Source: Modicisalibacter coralii (lineage in GTDB: Bacteria; Pseudomonadota; Gammaproteobacteria; Pseudomonadales; Halomonadaceae). Taken from it: a stretch of 64,000 nt of DNA. The first letter of the stretch is position 1; every line of letters begins with the position of its first letter. The translations under genes and the position numbers were made by a program. The stretch spans positions 79,778 to 143,777 of the forward strand of contig NZ_QWBW01000010.1 in assembly GCF_004117855.1 (NCBI RefSeq). The letters run 5' to 3'. The notes below the pieces were generated by a model. That model worked only from the letters and a program-made list of their open reading frames with translations. It was not told the DNA's origin and searched no databases. Positions 20,418 through 29,217 of this stretch are shown here, piece by piece.

Positions 20418-21392
20418 TCACACCTTGGCGGCGCCGGCCAGCTGGCTGGCCTGGTCCTGCTCGTCTTCCTTGGCACGCGGGCGAGCGTGACGGTTCTGCA
20501 ACGCGGTCTCGTCGGTCCTGGCCAGCACGATGTCGAACACCACCTCCGAGAACGGCCCGTCCAGCTCGCGCCGGGCGATTTCGGCGGGGTCGTCGATGCG
20601 CTGGGCGGGGATCACCAGTTCCTCGCGGGTGGCGAAGGCGAAGTCGTCGAAGGTATAGGGATCGCCGGCCAGGTTGATCTGGGTGGTCAGGTGCTGGTGA
20701 CCCGGCGCGGAGATGAAGTAGTGGATGTGCGCCGGACGCTCGCCGTGGCGACCGAGCAGCTTGAGCACCTGGTCGGTGGGGCTGCCGTTCGGCACCGCAT
20801 AGCCGGAGGGGATGATGCTGCGCGCGGTGTAGCGGCCTTCGGCGTCGGTGACGATGGTACGGCGCAGGTTGTATTCGCTCTGGCTCGGGTCGAAGAACGA
20901 GTAATTGCCCTTGGAATCGGCGTGCCAGATCTCGACCTTGGCCCCGGCGATCGGCTTGCCGTCGATGTCACGCACCTGCCCGGTCAGCCACATCGCTTCG
21001 CCGGCGCTGTCGCTGCCGTCGTCCATGCGCGCGAAGCCCTCGGTCTCCGGCGCGCCGGCCACGTAGAGCGGGCCCTCGATGGTCCGCGGGGTACTGCCGG
21101 TCCGCCGGGCCTCGGCGTCGATGGCATCCTGGCGCATGTCCAGATAGTGATCGAAGCCGAGCCCCGGGGAGAGCAGGCCGAACTGGGTCTGGCCGCCCAG
21201 CGCGTTGAGCACGCTCACCGCCGACCAGTACTCCTCGGGGGTGACGTCGAAGTCGTCGATCAGCTTGTAAAGATCGGCGACCAGGCGGTGCAGGATCTGC
21301 TTGGCACGCGTGTTACCGCCTTGCTTGTCGAAACCGCTGACGGCGTTCAGGAAATCCTGGACCTCGGGGGTATCGAAAATCTTGACTGACAT
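20418..21392 (-). CDS. catA: Catechol 1,2-dioxygenase
   Basis: A 324-residue intradiol dioxygenase converting catechol to cis,cis-muconate. The Fe(III) ligands align with those of the Acinetobacter enzyme: Y164 (KGNYSFF), Y198 (PSGYAVP), H222 and H224 (RPAHIHYF). The N-terminal helical dimer domain is present (VKIFDTPEVQDFLNAVSG). GAGGAG precedes the start at 21392. Third gene of the operon after catB and catC. The C-terminal tail (about 300-324) is longer and more charged than usual. Confidence 0.97.
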   Translation of the reverse strand: MSVKIFDTPEVQDFLNAVSGFDKQGGNTRAKQILHRLVADLYKLIDDFDVTPEEYWSAVSVLNALGGQTQFGLLSPGLGFDHYLDMRQDAIDAEARRTGSTPRTIEGPLYVAGAPETEGFARMDDGSDSAGEAMWLTGQVRDIDGKPIAGAKVEIWHADSKGNYSFFDPSQSEYNLRRTIVTDAEGRYTARSIIPSGYAVPNGSPTDQVLKLLGRHGERPAHIHYFISAPGHQHLTTQINLAGDPYTFDDFAFATREELVIPAQRIDDPAEIARRELDGPFSEVVFDIVLARTDETALQNRHARPRAKEDEQDQASQLAGAAKV

Positions 21393-21477
21393 GGTCTGGC
21401 TCCTCGGTTGTTGTAATGCCTTATGGGTCTGGCTTTTTGGTTTGGCTTTCAGGGCACTCGGGCTGGCGCGGGCGTGC

Positions 21478-21768
21478 TCAGTGATCGCCGTCCCGCACGG
21501 ACGAGGGATGGCGACACAGCGGCTTGACGTGGATTTCCATGTAGGGAAACAGGGGCAGGCCGCTGATGATCTCCTGAAGTTCGGCGTTGTCCTCGACATC
21601 GAAGACGCTGACGTTGGCGTAGCTACCGGCGACCCGCCACAGGTGGCGCCACTTGCCCTGGCGCTGGAGGTCCTGAGAATAGGCCTTTTCGGTCGCCTTG
21701 ATCTCGGCGGCGCGTTCGGCCGGCATGTCGGGGGGGAGCTTGACGGTCATTTCGACGTGAAACAGCAT
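21478..21768 (-). CDS. catC: Muconolactone delta-isomerase
   Basis: A 96-residue protein, the usual CatC length, beginning MLFHVEMTVKLPPDMP and containing EKAYSQDLQRQGKWRHLWRV and LPLFPYMEIHVKPL, both characteristic of the family. It isomerises muconolactone to 3-oxoadipate enol-lactone. It lies between catB (27 bp gap) and catA. The next enzyme, enol-lactone hydrolase (catD/pcaD), is not in this window. Confidence 0.96.
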   Translation of the reverse strand: MLFHVEMTVKLPPDMPAERAAEIKATEKAYSQDLQRQGKWRHLWRVAGSYANVSVFDVEDNAELQEIISGLPLFPYMEIHVKPLCRHPSSVRDGDH

Positions 21769-21795
21769 CGGTGATCCTCCGGGTTCGACTCGACT

Positions 21796-22920
21796 TCAGC
21801 CGTCCTTGCGGCGGTAGAAGCTCAGCTTGTCTTCATCGAGGGCGACGCCCAGCCCCGGCCCGCGCGGCAGGTCGACGCCGAATTCGTGATAGTTCAGCGG
21901 CTCGGTGACGATGTCGTCGGTGAGCAGCAGCGGGCCGAACATCTCGGTGCCCCAGGTCAGTTCGCCGAGGGTCGCCCAGGCGTGCAGCGCGGCGGCCGTG
22001 CCAATGGTGCCCTCGAGCATGGTGCCGCCATACAAGCCGATGCCCGCTGCCCGCGAGACACCGGCCAGCTCCAGCGCGCCGCGCGGGCCACCGGCCTTGG
22101 CGATCTTCAGGGCGACGGCGCCACTGAAGCCGGCGGCCGCCAGGCTGAAGCCGTCGCGGGCATCGGCCACCGCTTCGTCGGCGAGCATCGGCACCACGAA
22201 ACGTTGCGCCAGTCGGGCCAGCCCGGCATGTTCGCGGGCCGGGATCGGCTGCTCGATCAGGGCGATGCCGGCGTCCTGCAGTGCGGCGATGCCACGCACG
22301 GCGGTGGCTTCGTCCCAGGCCTGATTGACGTCGACGCGTACGCTGGCACGATCGCCCAGCGCCGCCTTGATCGCCGCCACGTGGCGGACATCGTCGTCGA
22401 CGGCGTTGGCACCGATCTTGAGTTTGAAGTCGCCATGCCGCCGGTCGTCGAGGCGCTGGAAGGCCTCGTCGATGTCCTTTCGGGTATCGCCGCTGGCCAG
22501 GGTCCACAGCACCGGCAGATGGTCATGCCGCGCGCCGCCCAGCAGCTCGGCCACCGACAGCCCCAGGCGCTTGCCCTGGGCATCGAGCAGTGCGGTCTCG
22601 AGCGCCGACTTGGCGATGGTGTTGCCGCGCACCTGGGTGTGCATGCGGGCCCGCAGGGCATTGAGGTTGCTCGAGGGCTCGCCGACCAGCAGCGGCGCCA
22701 GGTAGCAGTCGATGTTGCGCTTGATGCTTTCCGGGCTTTCCGGGCCATAACTCAGGCCACCGATGGTGGTGCCCTCGCCGATGCCCTCGATACCATCGGA
22801 ATGCCACATGCGCACGATCACCAGCGTCTGGCAGGCCATGGTGGTCATGGAAAGCTTGTGCGGGCGAATGGTCGGCAGATCGACCAGCAGAGTTTCGATG
22901 GATTCGATGCGTGCGGTCAT
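21796..22920 (-). CDS. catB: Muconate cycloisomerase
   Basis: A 374-residue enolase-superfamily enzyme forming muconolactone from cis,cis-muconate. The Lys pair is K166/K168 (FKLKIG), the metal ligands are D197 (VRVDVNQ), E223 (LIEQP) and D248 (LADEA), and the C-terminal acid region contains GTMLEGTIGTAA. The start at 22920 (MTARIESIET) is the conserved one; longer versions run into the catR promoter. First gene of the cat-Rieske operon. Confidence 0.96.
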   Translation of the reverse strand: MTARIESIETLLVDLPTIRPHKLSMTTMACQTLVIVRMWHSDGIEGIGEGTTIGGLSYGPESPESIKRNIDCYLAPLLVGEPSSNLNALRARMHTQVRGNTIAKSALETALLDAQGKRLGLSVAELLGGARHDHLPVLWTLASGDTRKDIDEAFQRLDDRRHGDFKLKIGANAVDDDVRHVAAIKAALGDRASVRVDVNQAWDEATAVRGIAALQDAGIALIEQPIPAREHAGLARLAQRFVVPMLADEAVADARDGFSLAAAGFSGAVALKIAKAGGPRGALELAGVSRAAGIGLYGGTMLEGTIGTAAALHAWATLGELTWGTEMFGPLLLTDDIVTEPLNYHEFGVDLPRGPGLGVALDEDKLSFYRRKDG

Positions 22921-23004
22921 GGTGATTTCGGCAATCCTGGGGACGATGGACCACAGTCTGCTTGCCGGCAGGGAAGCCAACCAATATCGTTTGAGTGCCT
23001 AGCC

Positions 23005-23019
23005 ATACCCTGGAGGTAT
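23005..23019 (+). promoter_or_regulatory. BenM/CatM-type operator at the catR start
   Basis: ATACCCTGGAGGTAT is an exact ATAC-N7-GTAT palindrome, the consensus for the LysR regulators BenM and CatM of Acinetobacter, and satisfies T-N11-A. It contains the catR ribosome binding site and ends 1 bp before the start codon, so regulator bound here could block its own gene while facing the divergent catB promoter. Confidence 0.65.
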
Positions 23020-23020
23020 C

Positions 23021-23908
23021 ATGGAGCTGCGGCATCTACGCTATTTCTGCGTCGTGGCGGAGGAACTCAATCTGACCCGCGCGGCCCAGCGGTTGCATAT
23101 GGCCCAACCGCCATTGACTCGACAAATCAAACAGTTGGAGTCGGAGTTGGGTACCGCGCTGTTCCGCCGGCATGCGCGCGGCCTGGCGCTCACCCCCACC
23201 GGCCAGTTCTTCCATGAGCACGCCCTGCAGATCCTCGAAAAAGTCGACTCCACCGTCCTCGCGACCCGCCGTCTGGCACGCAGCGGCAGGCAGGTCTTCG
23301 CCATCGGCTTCGTGCCGTCGATCTTCTACAGCGAGCTGCCGTTGCTGATTCGTCAGCTACGACAAAAGGAGGAGGTCGAGTTGACGTTGAGCGAGCTGAC
23401 CACCGTGCAGCAGATCCAGGCCCTCAAGGCCGGACGTATCGACATCGGCTTCGGCCGGCTGCGTATCGATGACCCGGAGGTCGAGCAGGAGGTGCTGTTC
23501 GACGAGCCGATCATCGCCGCGCTGCCCGCTACCCACCCGCTGGTCGGCACCACGCCGACCCTGAGCGAGCTCGCCGGCACGCCATTGATCGTCTACCCGG
23601 CCACGCCCCGGCCCAGCTACGCGGACATCGTGCTGGGCCTGTTCCGCCGCCGCGGCCTCAAGGTCAACGTGATTCAGGAAGCCAACGAACTACAGACGGC
23701 GATCGGCCTGGTTGCGTCGGAAATGGGCTTCACCCTGGTGCCCGAGCAGGTCCAGCGGCTGCAGCGCGATGACATCGCCTACGCGCCGTTAGCGGAGAGC
23801 GGCCTGACCTCGCCGATCCTGTGCAGTCGCCGCAAGGAGCCCCCCTCGGCGATGATGCATCAAGTGAATGGGATGCTGCGCAAGGTGTGGCGCAAGAGAA
23901 CCGTTTAA
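23021..23908 (+). CDS. catR: LysR-family regulator of the catechol genes (CatR/BenM type)
   Basis: A 295-residue regulator beginning MELRHLRYFCVVAEELNLTR, with the HTH AAQRLHMAQPPLTRQIKQLE, both typical of the CatM/BenM/CatR branch. The binding domain (IGFVPSIFYSELPLLIRQ..., FGRLRI) matches muconate/benzoate-responsive members. Divergent from catB across 100 bp, the classical arrangement. Expected to activate catBCA and downstream genes with cis,cis-muconate and to repress itself. Confidence 0.92.
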   Translation: MELRHLRYFCVVAEELNLTRAAQRLHMAQPPLTRQIKQLESELGTALFRRHARGLALTPTGQFFHEHALQILEKVDSTVLATRRLARSGRQVFAIGFVPSIFYSELPLLIRQLRQKEEVELTLSELTTVQQIQALKAGRIDIGFGRLRIDDPEVEQEVLFDEPIIAALPATHPLVGTTPTLSELAGTPLIVYPATPRPSYADIVLGLFRRRGLKVNVIQEANELQTAIGLVASEMGFTLVPEQVQRLQRDDIAYAPLAESGLTSPILCSRRKEPPSAMMHQVNGMLRKVWRKRTV

Positions 23909-24150
23909 TACTTTAGAGGCATCGCTTGCCTGGCTAGCACGTCTCTATCAGGCGATCTTTCACCGCCAAAGACTCGGCCCTGGGCTATAGATCCTGGTTA
24001 AGAACCGCCGCAGCGGACGCTATCCCCCCTGAGTCGCGAAGCGGGCGTCTCGACGTCAGCGATTAGTTTCATAGCGAAACGGCATTTCGCTTCCGGCCCC
24101 GTCTTGGGCAGAATGATCGCCCGCCAAATGGAGAGCCAGACGAAAACACC

Positions 24151-24687
24151 ATGGTCCGAAGCTATCTGGGTAAGATGAAGGGCGCGCCGGTGCAGCGCGC
24201 GACACCGTGCTGGAAGGACGCCTGCTGGTCCTGGCTGGGTGCCTTCGTGGGCGTGGCCGGCGTGGGGCTGCTGAGCAGCCGCCTGCTGGAGACGCAGCCG
24301 CTGCTGATGATCGGCTCCTTCGGCGCCACCTCGGTGCTGCTCTACGCCGCGCCGGAAAGCCCCCTCGCCCAGCCGCGCAACGTGCTGGGCGGCAACGTGC
24401 TCTCGGCGTTGATCGGCGTGCTGTGCTGGCACTTCCTCGGCGACACCTGGCTGGCAGCGGCGGCGGCCGTCTCGACCGCCATCCTGGTGATGCAATTGAC
24501 CCATACCCTGCACCCGCCGGGCGGTGCCACGGCGCTGATCGCGGTGATCGGCAGCGAGCCGCTTCACGCGCTCGGACTGGGTTATGCGCTGATGCCGGTC
24601 GCCGCCGGCTGCCTGTTCATGCTCGCGGTGGCCGTCACCGTCAACAACCTGGCCCGCCATCGGCGTTACCCGCAGCACTGGTGGTAA
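24151..24687 (+). CDS. HPP-family integral membrane protein
   Basis: A 178-residue protein with four predicted membrane spans and the signature HTLHPPGGATALIAV (His-Pro-Pro) that names the family; the first span is followed by PLLMIGSFGATSVLLYAAP, also conserved. Related plastid proteins are implicated in nitrite transport; the bacterial role is mostly unknown. It is followed 30 bp later by a strong hairpin, so it is probably a single-gene unit. Confidence 0.88.
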   Translation: MVRSYLGKMKGAPVQRATPCWKDACWSWLGAFVGVAGVGLLSSRLLETQPLLMIGSFGATSVLLYAAPESPLAQPRNVLGGNVLSALIGVLCWHFLGDTWLAAAAAVSTAILVMQLTHTLHPPGGATALIAVIGSEPLHALGLGYALMPVAAGCLFMLAVAVTVNNLARHRRYPQHWW

Positions 24688-24716
24688 GTAGACAGCTCAC
24701 CGCAGAACCACGGACA

Positions 24717-24750
24717 CGAAAACGCCGCGATCGAGATCGCGGCGTTTTCG
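24717..24750. terminator. Bidirectional intrinsic terminator
   Basis: CGAAAACGCCGCGAT and ATCGCGGCGTTTTCG form a perfect 15-bp stem with a 4-base loop. The A tract on one side and T tract on the other suit termination in both directions, between the HPP gene and the convergent 47-codon gene. Confidence 0.8.
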
Positions 24751-24822
24751 TAAGGGCGGGGCCACTGCAGGCGGCCTACCATCGTGGCGCTCCCCTGCCG
24801 GGGGTGCCACGACGTCTGCTAT

Positions 24823-24966
24823 TCAGTCGATGCCGTAGCGCAGGCCACCTTGGGCCAGAAAGCCCTGGTAGGCGCTCTCGGTCATGGCTTCCAGCACGCG
24901 GTAAGCGGCCTTGCCGATACGCTTGCTCAGAGACAGCTTGGCCGGTGCGGTTTCTTGCGTCTTCAT
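24823..24966 (-). CDS. Small hypothetical protein (47 residues)
   Basis: Reads MKTQETAPAKLSLSKRIGKA, then an amphipathic helical segment (AYRVLEAMTESAYQG) and a short GLRYGID end. GGGAGCG lies 8 nt upstream of the start and an AT-rich promoter-like stretch lies at 25010-25050. The high Lys/Ala helix content and its own terminator suggest a real small cytoplasmic protein; it may be a lineage-specific relative of DUF1127-like short proteins. Function unknown. Confidence 0.6.
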   Translation of the reverse strand: MKTQETAPAKLSLSKRIGKAAYRVLEAMTESAYQGFLAQGGLRYGID

Positions 24967-25288
24967 GATGTGTCGCTCCCTGGTTGTTTCAGGTGATGGA
25001 ACCATTATGCCCGACTCTTAGACTTTAGTCCAATCAATTAACCTTTAGTCGAAGAGTCGGAGAAAGACGCTCGCATCGGCCCACCCAGCGCAGCAGTACC
25101 GCCCCGCCGGCAGGAATCGACGCAAAAAGAGGCTCGATCGCGGGGAAAATTCGCGGTGAAGAGCCCCGTGGCAGGATGTCGCGGATGGCGAGAGAAGAAG
25201 CCGAAGAGAGGCGCGAGAAGGCGCCGGACAAGAAAAACGGGGCGCCACTGCGCCCCGCGGTACTTTCTAACAGGCTATCAGGCCTCGT
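24967..25288. other. Intergenic region upstream of the 47-residue gene
   Basis: About 320 bp. It holds an AT-rich stretch (25010-25050, with repeated TTTAGTC) likely to be the promoter of the small leftward gene, and the nadE terminator at its right end. No other coding seen. Confidence 0.5.
25232..25257 (-). terminator. Intrinsic terminator of nadE
   Basis: On the minus strand CGGGGCGC-AGTG-GCGCCCCG is followed directly by TTTTTCT: a textbook Rho-independent terminator 31 bp after the nadE stop codon. Confidence 0.85.
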
Positions 25289-26122
25289 TCAGTCAGGGGC
25301 CTTGGGCAAACGACGCTTGTGCTCGGTCTTGCGATAACCCGCGATGATGGTACGGGCGTCCTCGTCGGCGACCGTCTCTCCCGAGAGAAAACGGTCGATG
25401 GCCTCGTAGCTGACGCCCAGCGCGTCCTCGTCGCTGCGCTGAGGACGCAGCGATTCGAGATCCGCCGTGGGCACCTTGTCGACCAGCCACTGCGGTGCGC
25501 CGAGGTGGCTGGCGATGTCGCGCACTTGCCCCTTGGTCAGCCCGGCCAACGGCGTCAGGTCGCAGGCACCATCGCCGAACTTGGTGAAGAAGCCCATCAC
25601 CGCCTCGGCGGCCTGATCGGTACCCACCACCAGGCCACCGTGAGTCCCCGCCACCGCGTACTGGGCGATCATCCGCTGGCGCGCCTTGATGTTGCCCATC
25701 ACGAAATCGCGCTGCTCATCGTCGCGAAACGTCACCCCGCCCGTCTCCAGGGACTCGAGCATGGCATCGCTGGCCGGCTGGATATCCACCGTCAGGACCT
25801 CGTCGGGGGCGATGAAGTCCAGCGCCTGGGCGGCCTCGTCATCATCCTTCTGGGTGCCGTAGGGCAGTCGCAGCGCCCAGAACCGGGCATCGGGCAAAGC
25901 GTCGCGCACCGCCTCGACGGCCAGTTGCGACAGGCGCCCGGCGACGGTGGAATCGATACCCCCACTGATCCCCAGTACCAGGGCATGCTGGCCACTTTCC
26001 CGCATTTCCTGCTCCAGAAAGCGCAGCCGACGCGCGACCTGCTCGGCGGGATCACGCCGGGTTTCGACACCCAGCGCCGCGGCGATCGCGCGCTGGTCCT
26101 GCGAGGTAGGATCGTTGCTCAT
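25289..26122 (-). CDS. nadE: NH3-dependent NAD+ synthetase
   Basis: A 277-residue single-domain synthetase (E. coli NadE is 275), without a glutaminase domain, so ammonia is the amide donor. The PP-loop LGISGGIDSTVAGRLSQ and DGACDLTPLAGLTKGQVRDIA are clear. It amidates deamido-NAD to NAD in the cytoplasm. AAGGAGG lies 7 nt before the start at 26122. The preceding gene on the same strand encodes PncC, another NAD-recycling enzyme. Confidence 0.97.
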   Translation of the reverse strand: MSNDPTSQDQRAIAAALGVETRRDPAEQVARRLRFLEQEMRESGQHALVLGISGGIDSTVAGRLSQLAVEAVRDALPDARFWALRLPYGTQKDDDEAAQALDFIAPDEVLTVDIQPASDAMLESLETGGVTFRDDEQRDFVMGNIKARQRMIAQYAVAGTHGGLVVGTDQAAEAVMGFFTKFGDGACDLTPLAGLTKGQVRDIASHLGAPQWLVDKVPTADLESLRPQRSDEDALGVSYEAIDRFLSGETVADEDARTIIAGYRKTEHKRRLPKAPD

Positions 26123-26194
26123 CAAAGCCTCCTTGCCGTTGACGTTGCGATGGTCGCCAGACCATCCGGTGGGTTGGCGCACCCGACTGCCGGC

Positions 26195-26704
26195 TCAAAG
26201 CGGCGCGATATCGCCGTCACAGACCTGGCGATGCAGGTCCGGGATACGCGACAGGCTCTCGTGGGCCGCGCTCAGGCGGACCTCGTTACGCTCGCCGGAA
26301 AGCCGCTGCGTCTCGCTGACGACGTAGACTCGCCCTTCGTGGCGAAATGCCCACGCCAGGCAGACGGTGCCCACCGGCGTGCCGTCGTCCCCCGGCTTGG
26401 GGCCGGCGATGCCGGTGTTGGCCAGCGCCAGATTAGCGGCACTGTTGTTGAGCGCCCCCAGGGCCATCGCCTTCGAGGTGGCCTCGCTGGTCAGGCCGTC
26501 GCGCGACATCGCCTCATAGGGCACGTTGAGATAGCGATTCTTGGCCTCGGGGGAATACACCGCCAGACCGCAGTCGATCGACTGGCCGCTCCCCGGGACA
26601 CTGGCGAGTTCGGACACCACCAGCCCCGCGGTGCAGGATTCCGCGGTGGTGACCTGCAATTTCTGATCGGTCAGGTACTGAATGACCTCTTCGAGCCAAT
26701 CCAT
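26195..26704 (-). CDS. pncC: Nicotinamide-nucleotide amidase (CinA C-terminal domain, stand-alone)
   Basis: A 169-residue protein equal to the CinA C-terminal domain without the N-terminal molybdopterin-binding half. The active-site motif TTAESCTAGLV is present, with ANTGIAGP and GTPVGTVCLAW further on. Such proteins deamidate NMN to nicotinate mononucleotide, feeding the route that ends at NadE. GGAGGC lies 6 nt upstream of the start. The 72-bp gap to nadE suggests one NAD-salvage operon. Confidence 0.92.
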   Translation of the reverse strand: MDWLEEVIQYLTDQKLQVTTAESCTAGLVVSELASVPGSGQSIDCGLAVYSPEAKNRYLNVPYEAMSRDGLTSEATSKAMALGALNNSAANLALANTGIAGPKPGDDGTPVGTVCLAWAFRHEGRVYVVSETQRLSGERNEVRLSAAHESLSRIPDLHRQVCDGDIAPL

Positions 26705-26844
26705 GGGTTGCCTCCCTGGCTTCCTTGCTTGGCAATGAGCCGTGCGACAGCGGGCACGGCGGACTCCCGAACAGCGTAGTCGCAGGATCGGCAGTGGACC
26801 CATAACCTGTGATGGGCCGGTAAGGGGCACCGGGCATGGCTGTC

Positions 26845-27771
26845 TTACCGCCAGGGAGCGTCCTCGTCGGGGCCGGGGGAGTCAGGCACGCCCCCGTCGC
26901 TCTTGAGCCGCTGCCAGAACGCCCCGGCCATGCCATTACGATTACCCAGCCAGCGCACCAGGATGATCTCGACATGATCCGCCGGCATCTGCGGGTAGAT
27001 ACGAACCAGTCTGCCATCGTCGATCAGCGGGGCGGACATGCTGTGAGGCATGCAGGCAATGCCCTGCCCCATGGCCACCATGGGCTTGAGGGCTTCGGAC
27101 ACGGTCGCCTCGAAGACCCGCTTTAGCCGAGACGGCTCGGGATGACGCTCGACCTGGGCCCGTGACAGCTCGTGCAGCTGGGCGGTCCGCGAATAGGTCA
27201 ACCAGGGAATCGTCCCCTTGCCGCTTCGACACGATCGCGCCAGCGCCGGCGTCCCTACCCAATAGAGTTCGTCGTGACCCAGTGACAGCACTTCGAAGTC
27301 CTCGCGCTGGAAGTAACGCTGCGATTCATCGTCCCGATAGAAGAGAATGAAATCGCTGCGTCCCGACATCAGCGACATGTAATAGTTTTCGGTGCTCTTG
27401 TGGCCGGTATCGATACGCGTGAACAAGGGCGCTTCCGGCGTGGAGTAGCGCGAGATCCACTGCGGGAAGAAATTGCATGCCAGCGTATGCAGCGACGCGA
27501 AGGTCAGTGGCCGATCGACGACTTTCACGCTCTGCTCGCATTCATGCGACAAGCGCACCAGTTCCGCGGCGGCGGGTATCAACGCATCCCCCGAGGCGGT
27601 CAGACGGATGGGGGTCACTGCGCGATCGAACAACTGCGTGCCGAGATGGGCTTCCAGCAACTGGATACGCCGGCTCAGTGTCGACTGCGAACAATTACGA
27701 AGCCGTGCGGCGGCGGTGAATTTGCCGGTTTCGGCAAGCGCCAGGAAGTCGGCGTACCAGAGGATATCCAT
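26845..27771 (-). CDS. LysR-family transcriptional regulator
   Basis: A 308-residue LysR protein: HTH at about 16-37 (GKFTAAARLRNCSQSTLSRR) and a substrate-binding domain to the end. The start at 27771 (MDILWYADFLALAETG) was chosen because it is the conserved family start; the upstream extension is not. It is divergent from the aapJQMP-asparaginase operon over a 290-bp gap and is the natural candidate to control amino-acid uptake there. The LysR N-terminus with WYADFLAL resembles the group acting on amino-acid or hypochlorite-related genes. Confidence 0.88.
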   Translation of the reverse strand: MDILWYADFLALAETGKFTAAARLRNCSQSTLSRRIQLLEAHLGTQLFDRAVTPIRLTASGDALIPAAAELVRLSHECEQSVKVVDRPLTFASLHTLACNFFPQWISRYSTPEAPLFTRIDTGHKSTENYYMSLMSGRSDFILFYRDDESQRYFQREDFEVLSLGHDELYWVGTPALARSCRSGKGTIPWLTYSRTAQLHELSRAQVERHPEPSRLKRVFEATVSEALKPMVAMGQGIACMPHSMSAPLIDDGRLVRIYPQMPADHVEIILVRWLGNRNGMAGAFWQRLKSDGGVPDSPGPDEDAPWR

Positions 27772-28061
27772 GGCGCCTCGCTGAGTCGGGCGCGGCGCCC
27801 CGAGCACCGCGCGGACGGGGAAAGAATACTGACAAAATATCAGGTCATGCGAATATTCGATAGCCAGTACAGCGGTCACGATCAATCAATGCTAGAGCCA
27901 CCCGTAGGGTGTGCGTAGTGTTGACCAGACGCCGACTGGCGCCAGAGACACCTGATGCAGGGGTCGATGGCCTGGTCAGAGGCCATGGCGTAGCTTCTTT
28001 CTCACGGCTGCGTCGGTCCCGGGCTACTCGAATCAACGTCACGGAACGGAAGGTAAATAAC

Positions 28062-29096
28062 ATGCAGAACAACAAGATGCTGGGACAGATTACCGCCATG
28101 GGCCTGTTGGGCCTGAGCCTGGCCTATGCCGGTGCCGCCCAGGCCAGCCTGCTCGATGACGTCAAGGCACGCGATGCCCTGCGCTGCGGTGTCAGCAGCG
28201 ACAAGGCCGGCTTTTCCTATCTGACGGATGAGGGTCGGTGGAGCGGCATGGATGTCGACCTGTGCCGCGGGATCGCCGCCGCCGTGCTCGGCGATGCCGA
28301 GAAGGTGGAATTCGTGGTGACGACGGCCAAGAACCGTTTCACGGCGCTCGCCTCGGGCGAGATCGATGTGCTGTCACGAGCCACGACCTGGACAGCCTCG
28401 CGGGATGCCAATCTGGGTGCAGACTTCACTACGCCCTGGTTCTACGACGGCCAGGGGGTGATGACGCATGCCGACTTCGGCGTCAATTCCATCGAAGAAC
28501 TCGATGGCGCCGTCTTCTGCCTGTCGCCCGGCACCACCTCCGAACAAAACCTGGAAGACTACTTCGGACGACGGGGTCTCAGCTATCGCACCGTGGTCAT
28601 CGAGAAGAGCACGGAACTGTACAACGCCTTCCAGAAGGGACGTTGCGACGCCATTACCAACGACATGAGCGGCCTTGCCTCGCGCCGGACCCAGTTCGCC
28701 GATCCCGACGCCTATACCCTGCTCCCCGAGACGATCTCCAAGGAGCCACTGGGCGCCTACGTACCCCAGGGCGATGCCCAATGGCGAGACATCGTCACCT
28801 GGACCGCCTTCGCCTTGATGAACGCCGAGGAACTCGAAGTCACCTCGCAGAACGTCGAGTCACTGCGCGAGGAAACCCGGAACCCCAACATCGCTCGCCT
28901 GCTGGGCACCGATGGCCGTATCGGCGAGCGCTTCGGACTGAGCAACGACTGGGCCTACCAGGCCATCAGGCAGGTCGGCAACTACGCAGAAATATTCGCC
29001 CGCAACGTGGGCCCCGAGACGCCGCTGAAATTCGATCGTGGCCTCAACCGCCTGTGGAGCGACGGCGGGCTGATCTACCCGGCGCCCATTCGCTAA
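28062..29096 (+). CDS. aapJ: General L-amino-acid ABC transporter, periplasmic binding protein (AapJ type)
   Basis: A 344-residue family-3 solute-binding protein with a signal peptide (about 1-27, ending AAQA). The sequence ARDALRCGVSSDKAGFSYLTDEGRWSGMDVDLCRGIAAAVLGD is the typical AapJ/BztA opening, followed by LSRATTWTASRDANLGADF and ITNDMSGLASRR. It binds polar amino acids such as glutamate, aspartate, glutamine and asparagine. The start follows AAGGT. First gene of a five-gene operon. Confidence 0.94.
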   Translation: MQNNKMLGQITAMGLLGLSLAYAGAAQASLLDDVKARDALRCGVSSDKAGFSYLTDEGRWSGMDVDLCRGIAAAVLGDAEKVEFVVTTAKNRFTALASGEIDVLSRATTWTASRDANLGADFTTPWFYDGQGVMTHADFGVNSIEELDGAVFCLSPGTTSEQNLEDYFGRRGLSYRTVVIEKSTELYNAFQKGRCDAITNDMSGLASRRTQFADPDAYTLLPETISKEPLGAYVPQGDAQWRDIVTWTAFALMNAEELEVTSQNVESLREETRNPNIARLLGTDGRIGERFGLSNDWAYQAIRQVGNYAEIFARNVGPETPLKFDRGLNRLWSDGGLIYPAPIR

Positions 29097-29217
29097 GCGG
29101 CCGGCTGCCCCGGTACTAGAAGACCCCGAGCGTCCGGCTCGTCCTGGCCGGGCGCTCGTCGCGCAGCATCGTCCGCTGCACCGCTGCGTTCGCGTGGCAT
29201 CGTCTCGAGTAACGCTC

